The notes under the pieces: generated by a model
What the model saw: the letters and a program-made list of their open reading frames with translations, nothing else
Told to the model about the DNA's origin: nothing
The model's database searches: none
NCBI RefSeq assembly: GCF_963678635.1
Contig: NC_087070.1
Location: 49,269,467 to 49,333,466 of the forward strand
DNA from: Symsagittifera roscoffensis
Lineage: Eukaryota > Xenacoelomorpha > Acoela > Convolutidae
DNA length: 64,000 nt
Direction: 5' to 3'
Part shown: one piece after another, positions 1-12,675 of the stretch
Layout of the letters: each line of letters begins with the position of its first letter
Position numbering within the stretch: the first letter of the stretch is position 1
Position numbers and translations under genes: made by a program

Positions 1-780
1 ACAAATGCTTGAAAAAACCAAATTTTACGACTGCATGCAATTTTACATAATGCCGCAGATTTTGTTTAACGAATTTTATAACACTGGTCCTAATTATTGC
101 TATATGCTACCCTGCATGTGTAATAAACAGTCTGATTAGTAATTTGAGTGGTATTACTTTCTGCCTACTCATCAAACTAACCAGATCAGAACTCTATCAA
201 TTATTAGAATGTTGAGTGAACGATCAGTCGTGCTTGATTGGGAAAGATTTCGCAATAGTAAACTACTTTTATAGGTAAAGAAGTAGCCATCGCACTTTCT
301 GATTATAGTGATTGTCTAAATTTTCAATCTCTTGTCTTTTTCAACTCACTTCCAAGACCTGAATAAAAAGCGTACACTTGGTTAACAAAAAATTTGCACG
401 GAATCCACTGGGTAAGCGGTGATTATTTATATTCGAACCTCAATCAGATTATTCAAAGTTTTTTTTGAGAAAGCTTAACGCCTCAATTTACGCCAAAAGA
501 AAAATAAGACTGAACTTCTTTCAAAGTACCTGGGTCGAAAATTGAGAATCTTGATGAATTGGGTTGCCCGAAATTTGAAAACTTACATTTCAAGGTTTAT
601 TCAATTTGCAATTGACCTTTACATCATCACAACTGCAGGAATCGGTGCGCCCTGAAAAAAGTAAGGCAATTTTGATTGGTTGGAAAATGATTAACAACCA
701 GAGACTGGCAAAAGTTGAGACGTAACTATCGCCAAAATTAGTATTATGGGCTTGGATGACTTCAAAGAGTGACATCAAAT
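1..780. other. AT-rich sequence without a recognisable gene
   Basis: I see no coding signal, RNA gene or clear repeat here. Short open frames on either strand have no family resemblance and look like chance. A small plus-strand frame (803-1027, 74 codons, Ser/Gln-rich end) follows it and could belong to the decayed Polinton remnant further right, but nothing in it is diagnostic. Confidence 0.4.
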
Positions 781-1559
781 TATCTTTGACCGGAACAAAA
801 AAATGGATAGCCGAGGTCAAATAGTGCAGCGGAAAGATTATATTATACTTTCAGGAGAAGAACTTTCTACTTCAAAAAGGCTTTTCCCGGTGATTGACCA
901 AATCATCCACTTTCAACGATACAAATTTATTCAAGAAGTTGGCCAGCAAACGAAGAGCTTATCTTCCCAGGCTAGTCTAGAAACCCAAACGTCAACCGAG
1001 AATTCAAGTGAATCTCAGCAGCAGTGACCTACGTGATGATGTTCAGAAACTAGTGAGAAAAACTCTGTATATAATTGTATCTCATGCAAAAACTGATAAT
1101 GTCCCAGCCAATTATGTAGTTGAAATAAATAATAATGTCAATCAAATAACTAACGAATGCACATGATATACTCGCTTCGAGATTTTTTGTTGTTCATTAG
1201 TATAAATATGTCATTTTTATGACATCAAATTATTTTTATGTATCTTCTTAAGAAACAGTTGATATAGATAAAGAAACGGAGTTGGAAAGAGAGAAATCAA
1301 ATCGATAATCTGAAAACGTTTAAAAAAGCAATTGATGAGCCTGATGCGACTCTCGGTAGAGACTTCGTTTATGTACAAATTAGCAAGAACCAAAATCTTG
1401 GAATTTGTAATAATGTTTCTGTCCCCAGATCATGTCCTAAATGAGTTTAATTTTAGTTTTACTTAGTTTTTGTATCTACAAACTATCTTGGACGCAACTA
1501 AGCTGTGGAGAAACACCAATTTGCTTATCAATTTTTTCGGGTTTAGTTGGGTACGTGGT

Positions 1560-2080
1560 ACCAAACCCAAGGCTATGGATAAATTTATTGATAAATCGAC
1601 AAGAGGACGTAGGACCTTCGAGATCTGGAAAAACGAAGTTCATTTTGAAAAAATTGACAGGAAGAACTTTTACCCCAAACTTTTTTTGAGTTTTTACAAA
1701 GATATTCTACCTATAATTTACGAAAAATTAAACGCTTCCAGAATTCAAAAAGAACTTGCAAAATTTGATGGGTTTGATCGTTTTAAAAAAATTGAAAATA
1801 TTCTCTCAATGTTTGATGACTCATGCGAAAAAATATACAAAATAAAAAAAATCGTTACACTAGCAACGGCTGGAAGATACAAAGGGTTAGATTTTGTTCA
1901 TGTTAAACATAATTTCTACCTACAGAGCCGAGGGTCACGATTTATTGACTTGAACACATCTCACGATGTCACATAGTATTAGAATTAGATCCCCAAACAA
2001 CAGACTGTCTCAGATACTGTTCAAAAATAATACCACCTCGACGGTCAATTTTTTAAACCAAAAAATAGCAGAAGTGAAAG
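1560..2080 (+). pseudogene. Polinton/Maverick (adintovirus-like) packaging ATPase, broken by frameshifts
   Basis: This is the remnant of an FtsK/HerA-type DNA-packaging ATPase of the kind encoded by Polinton/Maverick elements and adintoviruses. A Walker A loop, GPSRSGKT, lies near 1608-1635 in one frame. The reading then moves to a second frame (about 1680-1975), which carries a Walker B-like FDDSCEKI, an ATAGRYKGLDF block, a KHNFYLQSRGSR block and an LNTSH block. The frame shifts again near 1970 to RSPNNRLSQI. This order (Walker A, DDS, sensor-like ATAGR, HN, LNTSH, SP) is that of the family. At least two frameshifts and an internal stop make it non-functional. I infer an old integrated element; no polymerase B, integrase or capsid gene is recognisable in the window. 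Confidence 0.75.
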
Positions 2081-2084
2081 TTAT

Positions 2085-3300
2085 CACTAATGAACATGAA
2101 AAAGTTATCTATTCTGCAGCACATGATAAAGTTGAACCAAAGTCAATTCCGTGGCTTTATTAGAAAAAAAACATCAAATAGTCAAATAATCTCAGTTGTT
2201 TGTGGATGCTTGCTCAGTGTAGTCAACGGTAATGTGTCTGTCAGTGTTCCAAATCTCAATAATTTCGAAAAAGCATACAAATTTTCAACTAATTCGAAAA
2301 TGATTCTTGAAAAGAAACAATCTATTACACTGAGCAAATAAAGAATTTATCTAAACAGACACATACTTTTTTTGACTTCAAGTATTTGAAAGCATAGAAA
2401 TTTTAACAGAAGAATTTGTTCTAATTCCGAAGCATATGTACATCAGAGAACAACCACATGCAGCATATCTTTTTCTTGACAACTCCAACAAACATAAAAA
2501 CCGCAACTATCAATCTTGCATCGCTTGAGACTCCTAAATACAACAACAACAACAAAAACAACAACAACAACTTATGATACTTCAGTCATACCAATCCCTG
2601 AAATACCTATCGTTTGCAAAGCAGAAAACAACTCCTAAAAACAAGCTCTTCTTCTCACTAAAGATAAAGTATTTGAGCTGCAAACAAGAGCTGAGCTTAA
2701 TAGGGCATTAATTACTGAATGTATTATGGTACTATTATAACTCATGGACAAAACCAAACTTGAGCTAGCAGAAAAAATTTCTGGAAATTATTAAAAAATC
2801 AGAGCTAGTCATAATTATTAATCACAAAAAGTGAACAGCTCAACTTTGATAGAGTTCCAACCGGTCTTTAAGCATCAGTTTTTTTTGTATGATATACAAC
2901 AACTAACTAAACAAATTGTACAACCCTGCTTTCATCCTAATTTTAAGGTCTCTCAAAATCGACAAAGAGTTGGTTATGAAAAAGTACGCCAAAGTCGCAG
3001 TTCAGTCAACGACAGCAAACTCAACAGAAGCAAAGAAGCAGAGGTTTTACAAAGTCCCCTTCAACATCTATAGTCATCCTTTCTCCCAAAAATTGTCAAA
3101 AAGTTTCGGCTCAAAAAGCATTAAAAAACGCAGAGCAAAAAGCCAAACGAGAAGAAGGACGAGAGGAAGAAGAAGACTCTGAAGCGTGCGGAACACCCGA
3201 TAACATTTCAGAATCTGCAATGGCAGTAAAGACGAAGACGAAAACAAAAAATGTCAAGATTACAGCAGCAGAAAACATAGTTTACGAGTAAAAGTCTAGC
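2085..3300 (+). other. Degenerate reading frames downstream of the ATPase, probably the same Polinton remnant
   Basis: Several short plus-strand frames follow the ATPase: 2090-2341, 2831-3073 and 2916-3182. The last ends in a strongly basic Lys/Arg-rich tail (residues about 60-88), as in DNA-packaging or nuclear-localised viral proteins. None shows a family motif that I recognise. The position after the ATPase suggests eroded capsid or accessory genes, but this is inference from neighbourhood only. Confidence 0.3.
2533..2572. repeat. (CAA)n simple repeat
   Basis: A run of CAA triplets about 40 bp long, interrupted once by AAA. On the plus strand it could encode a short Gln or Asn/Thr tract in the decayed element, but the surrounding frame is broken. 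Confidence 0.8.
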
Positions 3301-4480
3301 ATTGTTTGGTAGTGTACAGAATTCACACGAGGAATAAAAAAACTTACGAATTAAAGTGAAACAATTGTTATATACAGAGCCTGCATATACAAGTTATCGA
3401 ACAGTTCGTCGGAAAACACCGCGTCTCAAAGTAATAGCTTTTGACATAAACAAAATATAATGCTCTTCTAATATAATTTTTTATTTTTGATTTTGCGCAG
3501 AAAAATTTTTGAATATATTTTTTTCACAACTGTGATTGGTAGAATGATTTCTATTTCAGGTGAGTACATTTTTCTTGAAGTAGATATGGTTGTACAAAAT
3601 AGATATCTTTGTTTTTTTTTGGTTCAGATAGAATGTTTTAAAAGACGTAAATCAGCGAAAAATAAAACAGTAATTAAAGCATATATAAAGCAGATGTGCT
3701 TCACGTGTTTTGATTTTCAGCAAATTAAACTGGTTTGAAAGACTTGCCTGCAATTCTGCTCGCATGCAACTTCAACGTATGGGCAATGAAAATTGGGTTA
3801 TGCAGTTATGTTACGAGAATCTATTTCTCAAATATTGATTGGGACAGAGAATAAAAAGCGCACAAATAAAGTATTCCACTAATTTCGTTAAAAATAGAAC
3901 ACAAATTGATTCACAAACTACAATTGGCACCAATCGCCATTCGATCATCACAATATTCAGGTACACCAAGCAAGAAAATTTATCATAAAAACCATAGACT
4001 AAACAAAAATTACATTTTGGCTTGTAGATTTTGTACTTTTAATTTTCTCCACTCTCAAGGGTAAACTTAGGGCTCTTTAGTTGATCATGTTATCTACCTT
4101 TTCACAGGGTTTCTTTCAAAACTTTCGTTTTGCGCAGTCTATATCTAATCAAAAAAACTTCGTCGATTACTTGTTTGAAAAAAATTGCTAAAATTGTAGA
4201 AAACGCTCGCTACTGGCCGGTTAGTTTTTCTGTGAGGGTGCACATGTAGTAGACTTTTTCAGAACACTCCCATTTTATGTTTTTCCAGTTATTTATAATA
4301 TAAGTGGTTACTTTTAGACCTTTGCGTATTAAGTGTTTTTAGCTCGACCTCAACCGCATCGAAACTTCAACAAAACTGCTTGCATCAAAATAAAGCCTTG
4401 AACTTTTCGACTGCCTTTTAAAATCTAAATGTGTATTGTTTTGCTTCAAAAGAACTGAAAATTTTTTCAAAAATGAAAAA
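3300..4480. other. AT-rich intergenic sequence, nothing recognised
   Basis: There is no convincing coding frame, RNA gene or repeat boundary. The one open stretch, 3487-3738 (+), is Phe/Ile-rich AT-driven translation without a recognisable motif. Confidence 0.4.
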
Positions 4481-4496
4481 GTTTGAAACTTTGAGT

Positions 4497-4830
4497 TTTT
4501 TTATCCCCTCCACGCTTTGTTAAGTGAAAAGTGATGTTTTCCGTAAAATAAATTTGAAATGGATCAACTATTCAGCCTCAATTCAAGTTGAAACTATTTC
4601 TAAGACGGATGGAATATCTGCTTATTTATTATTAGCATGAATTTTATCGCATTATTCCCTAACGGCCAAATTATCAATCTTTTAACCCCATTTTCTTAGA
4701 AAAATTGATCGCTGGTGAAATATATTTTTTTAATTTGTGCTCAAGACAACAATATTTTTTTCGAAATATAAAAAAAGTGTAACAAAAGTTTCTGCGAAAT
4801 GTAGAAATTTGTCGTGGGAAAAAACCACGT
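4497..4830. repeat. Dispersed repeat R1, diverged copy 1
   Basis: About 335 bp that recurs nearly unchanged at 6170-6510. It is a diverged relative of the repeat at 40010-40420 (same orientation) and of copies near 60.1, 63.0 and 63.7 kb (opposite orientation). Shared landmarks in order are AAGACGGAT, a TTA-rich AATAGCG/AGCATGAA region, CCAAATT, AACCCCAT, GATCGCTGGTGAAATAT, GCTCAAGACAACAATA, and an end in GGGAAAAAACCAC. The AAAACCAC end is shared with the CCCACCC-type end of the other copies. Confidence 0.65.
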
Positions 4831-5999
4831 ATAAGCGCAAACGATCAAATTCAACAATAGTTTCATCTGAAAAAACCACATTTAAAAAATGTGTTTTTTT
4901 TTAAACGTTTGGCACCATATTTTGCGGGTTTTCTGTTTATGTCTGTTTTTTTTGGCGCTGAGTCGGGCTGTAAGAGTTTTTTGACCAAAATTGATTGAAT
5001 CTTTGCTGACTGATACCCATAAAGTTTGTTCATTTTGTTTGATGCTCTCGAAAAGTTGCAATCAAATAAGTTTAATTTTCGAATCTCCAGGTAATTGTTT
5101 TGAACGACCAACTTTTCTGGCCCCAACATTTTTCTGTTTTCTAACTCACGGCATTTGTCCGAAAAGTCACAAGCTGTAGTTCTAGGAACTTAAATTTTGT
5201 TGATATTCATGTCAGTAAAAATTTTTAAGAACAATTCCGAAACAGAATTTTTTACGCAGCAAAAAAACTTATGAAGATAAAGCATTTTTTTTTCTAATTT
5301 TTTGAAATTTTTGTATTGTTTTTTGAGACAAAAATCTGTAACGTTTGACTAATGATAGTGTTGTTTCAAAATTTTGACGCCTATTTCAATTTACTTTCCA
5401 CACCACTAGTCCGCAAATACTAAATAGTTAGTTTTCTTTTGAGAAATTTAATTTTACTGCATTTTGATTGGGGAAATTTTACTAGTTAATCTACTGAACA
5501 ATCTCTCCTCCCCTTTTTTGAAAGCGTTGTTAAATTGATCCTCTAAAGGTGTCAGCTAGTAACATTTATTGGTCAGAATACATTGAATTTGAACAACTCA
5601 AACAAACTTATAACTACAAACTAAGCACAAAGTCTAATCGCAGTTAGAAATAGATAGATAAACTAACTAACTAATCGACGAAAAATGGGGTTAAAAATAT
5701 TTACACAATTTTTTTCAAAAACCTTGAACAAACTATCAAGTTTGGTCTAGTTATCGTAACTAGTCCAATTATGAAGGATTTGTACATCTGCTTCAAACTA
5801 GGGTTGAAATGTTCTCAGATTGTAACCAATTGAAAATTTTGGCCTTCTTGGCTCCATTATGACATCAAAAACAATAAAAGATAAAAGTTTTTTGCTTGTT
5901 TTTTTTTTTAATTTTTAGGGCCTGAAAATTCATTTTTGTTTTTTTTTGAACAAATAGTGCCTAAAAAATCGTTCAAACTTTTTAACATTTTTGGTTTGA

Positions 6000-6160
6000 T
6001 TACAAAGTGAACAATTGTCCGATCATTCAGCGAACTGATTCGCCTCCGATTCGTTCGATTGTGTTCACTGGAATTGGTATTACATCATCAACATGTTCTT
6101 GAATCAACGACTGCTGCCAATCAAACAAGTTATCCCGCGCATTCTGCGACATCGTAAGGA
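6000..6160 (-). pseudogene. Duplicated, dead 3' end of the CtlX-like hydrolase gene
   Basis: The last ~50 codons of the hydrolase final exon (9945-10107) occur again here as part of a segmental duplication. The frame is still readable up to the C-terminal motif, but the codon for the putative catalytic cysteine (TGC at 9974-9972) is TGA at 6029-6027, and a motif Gly is changed to Glu. The homology stops abruptly near 6160, inside the exon, so the copy lacks the rest of the enzyme and cannot encode an active protein. Confidence 0.85.
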
Positions 6161-6169
6161 AATTTTGAA

Positions 6170-6510
6170 TTTTTTTATCCCCCTTCACGCTTTGTTAAGT
6201 GAAAAATGATGTTTTCCGTAAAATAAATTTGAAATGGATCAACTATTGAGCCTCAATTTAAGGTGAAACTATTTCTAAGACGGATGGAATATCTGCTTAT
6301 TTGTTAATAGCATGAATTATATCGCATTATTCCCTAAGGGCTAAATTAGCAATATTTTAACCCCATTTTCTTAGAAAAATTGATCGCTGTTAAATATATT
6401 TTTTTAATTTGAGCTCAAAACAACAATATATTTTTTCGAAAGATATAAAAAGCTTAACAGAAGTTTAAGTTTTTTTGAAACGTAGGAAATTGTCGTGGGA
6501 AAAAACCACC
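6170..6510. repeat. Dispersed repeat R1, diverged copy 2
   Basis: A second copy of the block at 4497-4830 with the same landmarks and order, differing by scattered substitutions and a few indels. It starts directly where the hydrolase pseudo-exon breaks off, which suggests that the two blocks were joined when the duplication formed. Confidence 0.7.
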
Positions 6511-9500
6511 CCTAGCGAAAATTTTCACGCACTTTTTCCCGCACAAAAAGTATACAAATTGGTGAACTGATCAAATTAAGCGTAAGGATATGTATAAGCG
6601 CAACTGATCAAATTAAACGTAATGCTAAGGTGTTAATATTTTTTCCAGGTTTTTCGTATGATTCAAAAATCCCTAATACTGATTTGCCTGTTCTTTAGTT
6701 TTCCTTTCTCATAATTGTTTGATTTTTACCTGTTCTTTAGTTTTCTGTTATATGCCATATTTATTTGCCTGACAGAGCTACTGTGAAACTATACAAAACA
6801 AGACTAATCGTATCAGGGCATAGTTCAATCAATTATTGATGCGCTGTTTACTTTTTTGCGAGAAAAAAGTAAGAATATCCTTTAAATCGGATCTACTTTA
6901 ATCTTTCCTGTGTTACAGTGCTGATTTAAATTTTTCAACAAGTAATTATTTTAGATGCTAACTAAAAACTAATATTTTTCAAATTCAACTTGACCAATAA
7001 GGAATTTGCTGGTGTTATCGATGAATATTGTCCTTCGGCATTGACAAAAAAATGTCAAAGAACTTGACAAAGAAGTTTTTTATTGCTGTTGGCTGCCTTT
7101 CACGAATATTTTGTTTCATGTAATTCCTTAACTTTTAGATATATTCGAATCTAGAGACTGCTGGGTCAATTATCCAAATTTCAAAATGTTTTTTTTTGGA
7201 AAAGTTTGATGGAAATTTCGAAGGATGGCAACCAGCATTGTTTTGCTGGAAAATTTCGCTGAGATAAAAATTTTCCATCAAATGGTTTTGAGTGAATTGC
7301 AATGTTTGGCCGAAATAACGTACGCATCGATAACTACAATATCCCTTGCCTAATTAATTTTACGTGGCCTGAACACCCTTTTACACCAAATTTGCTGTTG
7401 GAGTGATGTACTTGGGATAATAAGGCATACTTGGTGGTCGTCTATTATATACATTGGCGCTGAAATCTAATTCAACAATAGTTTCATCTGAAAAAACCAC
7501 ATTTAAAAAATGTGTTGTTTTTTTAAAGCTTGACACCATGTTTTGCGTGTTTTCTGTTTACGTCTGTTTTTTTTTGCGCTGAGTCGGGCTGCAAGAGCTT
7601 TTTGGCCAAAATTGATTGAATCTTTGCTGACTGATACCCATAAAGTTAGTTCATTTTGTTTGATGCTCTCGAAAAGTTGCAAACGGAATTTTTGCAATCA
7701 AATAAATTTAATTTTCGAATCTTCAGGTAATTGTTTTGAATGACCAATTTTTTTGGCCCCAACACTTTTCCGTTTTCCAACTCACGGCTTTTGTCCGAAA
7801 ATTCCAAAGCTGTAGTTCTAGGAACTTAAGTTTTGTTGATATTCATGTCAGTAAAAATTTTTAAGAACAAATTCCGAAACAGAATATATATATAAAATTT
7901 AAGAGAAGTTTAAGGTTTTTGAAACTTAGAAAATTGTTGGTGGAAAAAACCGACCCTAGCGCAACTTTTCACGCACTTTTTCTGGCAAAAAAATGAATTC
8001 AAAGTGGTGAACTGATCAAATTAAGCGTAAGGATACGTATAAGCGCAAATGATCAAATTAAACGTAATGCTAGGGCGCTATTACTTTTTCCAGGTTTTTC
8101 ATATGATTCAAAAATTCATAATACTGATTTGCCTGTTCTTTAGTTTTCCTTTCCCATATTTGTTTGATTTTTTGCTTGTTGATTAATTTTCTGTTGTTTG
8201 CCATATTTGTTTGCCTGACTGAACTACTATGAAACTATACAAATCAAGCCTACTCGTATCAGGGCATAGTTCAATCAATTATTGATGCGCCGTTTACTTT
8301 TTTGCGAGAAAAAAGTAAGAATATCCTTTAAATCGGATCTACTTTAATCTTTCCTGTGTTACAGTGCTGATTTAAATTTTTCAAAAAGTAATAATTTCAG
8401 ATGCTTACTAATATTTTTCAAACTCAACTTGACCAATAAGGAATTTGCTGGTGTTATCGATGAATATTGTCCTTCGGCATTGACAAAAAAATGTCAAAGA
8501 ACTTGACAAAGAAGTTCTTTATTGCTGTTGGCTGCCTTTCACGAATATTTTGTTTCATGTAATTCCTTAACTTTTAGATATATTCGAATCTAGAGACTGC
8601 TGGGTCAATCATCCAAATTTCAAAATATTTTTTTTTGGAAAAGTTTGGTGGAAATTTCGAAGGATGGCAGCTAGCGTTGTTTTGCTGGAAAATTTCGCTG
8701 AGATAAAAATTCTCCATCAAATGGTTTTGAGTGAATTGCAATGTTTGGCCGAATAACGTACGCATCGATAACTACAATATCCCTTGCCTAATTATTTTAC
8801 GTGGCCTGAACACCCTTTTACACCAAATTTGCTGTTGGAGTGATGTAATTGGGATAATAAGGCATACTTGGTGGTCTTCGATTATATACATTGGAGTTGA
8901 AATCTAATTCAACAATAGTTTCATCTGAAAAAACCACATTTAAAAAATGTGTTTTTTTTTGAAAAGTTTGGCACCATATTTTGCGGGTTTTCTGTTTATG
9001 TCTGTTTTTTTTAGCGCTGAGTCGGTCTGTAAGAGCTTTTTTGACCGAAATTGATTGAATTTTTGCTGACTGGTACTCATAAAGTTAGTTCATTTTGTTT
9101 GAAGCTCTCGAAAAATTGCAATCGGAAATTTTGCAATCAGATAAGTATAATTTTCGAATCTCTAGGTAGTTTTTTTGAACGTTTGACTAATGACAGTTTT
9201 GTTTAAAAATAGAAAACAGAATTTTTTACGCAGCAAAAAAACTTATAAAGATAAAGCATTTTTTTCAGTTTTTGAAAATTTATGTATTGTTTTTTGAGAC
9301 AAATCTGTAACGTTTGACTAATGATAGTTTTGTTTAATAAAATTAACGCCTATTTCAGTTTTATTTCCACACCGTTGATTGGGGAAAGTTTTGATTGGGG
9401 AAAGTTTGATTAGTTAATCTACTGAACAATCTTTCCTCCCCTTTTTTGAAAGGGGTTGTTAAGTTGATCCCTTAAAACAGTCAGCTAGTAACATCTATTG

Positions 9501-9944
9501 GTGAAAAACTATTGAATTTGAACAACTCAAACAAACTTATAACTACAAACTAAGCGCAAAGTCTAATCGCAGTTAGAAATAGATAGATAAACTAACTAAC
9601 TAATCGGCGAAAAATGGGGTTAAGAGTTCAGGATAAAAGATATTTACACAGTTTTGGTCAAAAAGCTTGAACAAACTATCAAGTTTGGCACTAGTTATCG
9701 TAACTAGTCCAATTATGAAGGGTTGGTACATCTGCTTCAAACTAGGGTTGAAATGTTCTCAGACTGTAATCAATTGAAACTTTTGGTCTTCGTGGCTCCT
9801 TTATGACATCAAAAAAATATATAAAAAATGTTTTGCTGGTTTCCTTTTTAAATTTTTAGGGGCTGAAAATTCATTTTTGTTTTTTATTGAACAAATAGTG
9901 CTCATCTAAAAAACCGTTCAAGATTTTTAACATTTATGAGTTGA

Positions 9945-12010
9945 TTACGAAGTGAACAATTGTCCGATCATGCAGCGAACTGATCCGCCTCCGATTCGTT
10001 CGATTGTGTTCACTGGAATCGGTATTACATCATCAACATGTTCTTGAATCAACGATTGCTGCCAATCAAACAAGTTATCCCACGCATTCTGCGACATCGT
10101 AATGAAAAACATAGGCTCCCCATTTTTCTCGCCTCGCAACTCGAGCGCATTGCCGCAGAAGAAGCGGACTTGCAACAATGATATCGGAACCACAGTTCTT
10201 CCGGATGTCGCCAAACTATGTTGAACCATTTCGAGCTCGTCGCCACAAGCAAAACATTCGTCGCAGAGCATTGCAAATGTGTTACCGATGTTAAGCATCA
10301 CGTTAGTATGGAAGATAGGCATGTCTGTTTCATCATGGGTCTTAAAAGTGATCAATTTGTACCCTATATGGTCACAGAGTTCTTGTGCGACTTCAGCATC
10401 AGCGCGCTTGGACAAGCCTACGTAGCATACTTTGTTGATTCGGTCGAAAACACAGGCTCCTGTTCCTTCGAGGAATTTGCCCTCTTCCTCATAGTGGCTG
10501 AGATCCAAAACTTGTGAGTCATCTACGACCCCGCAGTAGGCTTTGATTAAGTGAATTCGCTCGGCACTTCGTTCGGCTCTTCTGGACTCACATGTCATGG
10601 GGTAGAGGATGAGTCGGTATGGGTGACCCTCGTATGCCGAATGGGTCGAGAACCAGTTGTTGGGAAAAACAGCGTCGGGCGTGTTTTGCTCGCCTCGACT
10701 GACCACAACAGTTACTCCTAAAACATAATAAAATTCCTAAGAACATAATAAAATATAGTTCGTCCAATACTTATATTTACTTTTGTTGCCAAGATGCAAT
10801 TCACAAAACATTGAAAAGAGGAAGAGAGAGCTGACCATTGTCAAATCTGATTAGTTGGAATCACAATGAAATGATTTGCCTCATTAGAAATTTGTGTTTA
10901 TTATGTCAATTGAAGAAAATTTTATTTCATTTTAAGCCAAGTAGGTAAAAAACCCGATTTACTCTTGTAAAAACTAGTGGCCATCAACTAGAGACCATCG
11001 ACTCTTGTAAAAACTAGAGTCAAAAGTGGCCATCAAAATAAAAAAGAGTGATAATAATATGCGACCTTAGCCGCGCGTTTATGTCTAGAAAAACACAGTC
11101 AAAATAAAATGTTCACAACCAAAATTTGATCTTTTTAAATTATTGCCACTCTGAAGAAATTTGGCCTAACTTTTGTAGCTGAAAATAATTGTACTGTGTG
11201 TTTGTGTTATAGAGAGTTGCAAAAAAATAGCAAATGCCCTATTTCCGACAACTTTTGCATGTAACAGTTTAATTTTCTATGTCTCAGTAAAAAACAATGT
11301 CTCATGGTCAACTGAAACTTCAACTTTGCATGCATAGATTCGGCAGAAATCGGCAGACTGCAACCATTTTTAATTAAAACTGTATGCTCCAATTTTTGCT
11401 ACTTATTATATTCTGACCTGCATTTGAGAGTGTCTGGACAAAGGCGTCGCTTTCGTGGAGGGCATTGGCCTCTATGAACTGTGCATTGAGACACTCGGCC
11501 TCCTCTTCGCTCATGTAAGAGTTATCCTACAGCACACAGACACAAAGATGAACAGAAACCTTCTCGTATCTCTCACACATATACACATGCATACATACAT
11601 ACGCAACACACAGACATAAACTCACACACAGAAAGTTCAAGTAATTCAAAAAATGTAAATGTATAATAATTCAGTTTAAGATGGCAGTGGCAACACGAGG
11701 CGTGACGGGGATGGCGGGATAGGGTGTTCATAGCAAAACTGGGTTCACGATGTTTTAGAAGATCCAAAAATCAAGATCGTTTAATAAACGAGCAAGTTAG
11801 AGTAAAGTTTTACCAATTTTTCTCACACGTAAGAATTCCAAGACATGAAGTTAATTCAAATAATTTATCCGCATCTGGAGTGCATCCGACTCTCACCTGG
11901 GCGGTCTCGAAGTTGAATCCGAATCCCACTGGCTGCACGTGGAAGATGGTATCTGTAGTTTGGCACCCATCTTGCGACTCCAGATGGTCAAAAGTAACCA
12001 GGTCTGTGAT
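9945..12010 (-). CDS. CtlX/DDAH-like guanidino-group (amidinotransferase-fold) hydrolase, 3 visible exons, 5' end not found
   Basis: Three exons join in frame: 12010-11897, 11526-11418 and 10717-9945, with GT-AG introns of 370 and 700 bp. They give 331 residues, near the usual CtlX length. Exon 1 carries a GFGFNFETA segment; the exon 2/3 join gives a GVTVVVSRG strand followed by TPDAVFPNNWF, the hallmark of this family. An EGKFLEGTG segment, FHTNVMLNIG with the putative catalytic His, and a terminal GGGSVRCM with the putative nucleophile Cys follow, and the protein ends shortly after. CtlX/DDAH relatives hydrolyse arginine, citrulline or methylarginine-type guanidines; the actual substrate cannot be read. 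The first visible exon starts in phase 0 without an obvious ATG, so a short 5' exon is probably missing. The last exon is part of a segmental duplication. Confidence 0.85.
11570..11635. repeat. CA/TACA-rich simple repeat in an intron
   Basis: A stretch of ACACA, ACATACATACATACG and ACACACAG units in the first visible intron of the hydrolase gene. It is ordinary microsatellite-like sequence. Confidence 0.7.
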
Positions 12011-12415
12011 CTGATAATAAATGAAACACTCAGTAATGAATAATTTTAGAGTGTCCAAAAACACAGAGGAACCTTAAATTTTTTTAATGTAACGTCGACA
12101 ACGTCTGAAAACTAAAATATTAAAACCATCAGAAAATCTTGCTTCATATGTTTTGTAGTTTTTCATGCAAACACTTTCCTGACTTTTACACGTCTTCTAA
12201 AATTGTTGTCAATCAAACTGAAAATAAGACGGATATTTGCTTAAAAGGGGTTTTGATACTATGCAACTATGCATACACATTCAGTAATTTTGAAACTTAA
12301 ACTTAATGGCTTGTATAAACAGACAACTAGAAAAACAATTTTACAAAAATACTTATTTGTAGCGTTATCCTTCACTTCGTCACTTCGTAATTTTAGAAGC
12401 ATTTGTTTATAGGGG

Positions 12416-12675
12416 GGACCGACCTTTTACCAGACCGACCTTTTACCAGAAAACTTTTAACATGGACCTTTTACCAGACTCGATAAACAAATTTGATTGA
12501 CAGATGTATTGGTGCCGTTTAGTCTGGTTAAAGACAATGATTTCACGGTTTCTCAACAAAGTTTTGTTTGTTCTAACCGCCTCCTTTTCAAACTTTCCAC
12601 TAATTTTAATTTACAATAAATGAGTTATTGCATTGTGGTCTGGTAAAAGGTCGGTCTGATAAAAGACCTAGCCCC
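12416..12675. mobile_element. Foldback/MITE-like element with GACCTTTTACCAG terminal inverted repeats
   Basis: The left end contains two copies of ACCGACCTTTTACCAG in tandem. The right end is the inverse, with CTGGTAAAAGGTCGGTCTG followed by a degenerate second unit. It is flanked by GTTTATAGGGG on both sides (12405-12415 and 12676-12686), an apparent 8-11 bp target duplication. The related block at 14404 shows the uninterrupted target, TTTATGGGGGCTC. It has no coding capacity. An 8-bp-class duplication would fit a hAT- or MuDR-type non-autonomous element, but I cannot assign the superfamily. Confidence 0.7.

Larger units (their letters stand above)
4849..9935. repeat. Nested segmental duplications downstream of the hydrolase gene
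   Basis: The region is built from repeated blocks. Block c (starts ATTCAACAATAG) begins at 4849, 7470 and 8906. Block b, about 1 kb, lies at 6480-7480 and again at 7925-8920. Block d, about 0.85 kb, lies at 5270-6160 and 9230-10107; in the second position it runs into the last exon of the hydrolase gene. Block a (the R1 copy) is at 4497-4830 and 6170-6510. Differences are mainly point changes and small indels, so the duplications are moderately recent. Open frames that appear in several copies are repeat-borne and show no coding signature. Confidence 0.8.

Noticed and set aside
590-820. 76-aa minus-strand frame at the left edge
   Set aside because: No recognisable domain, no neighbours or splice context; compatible with chance.
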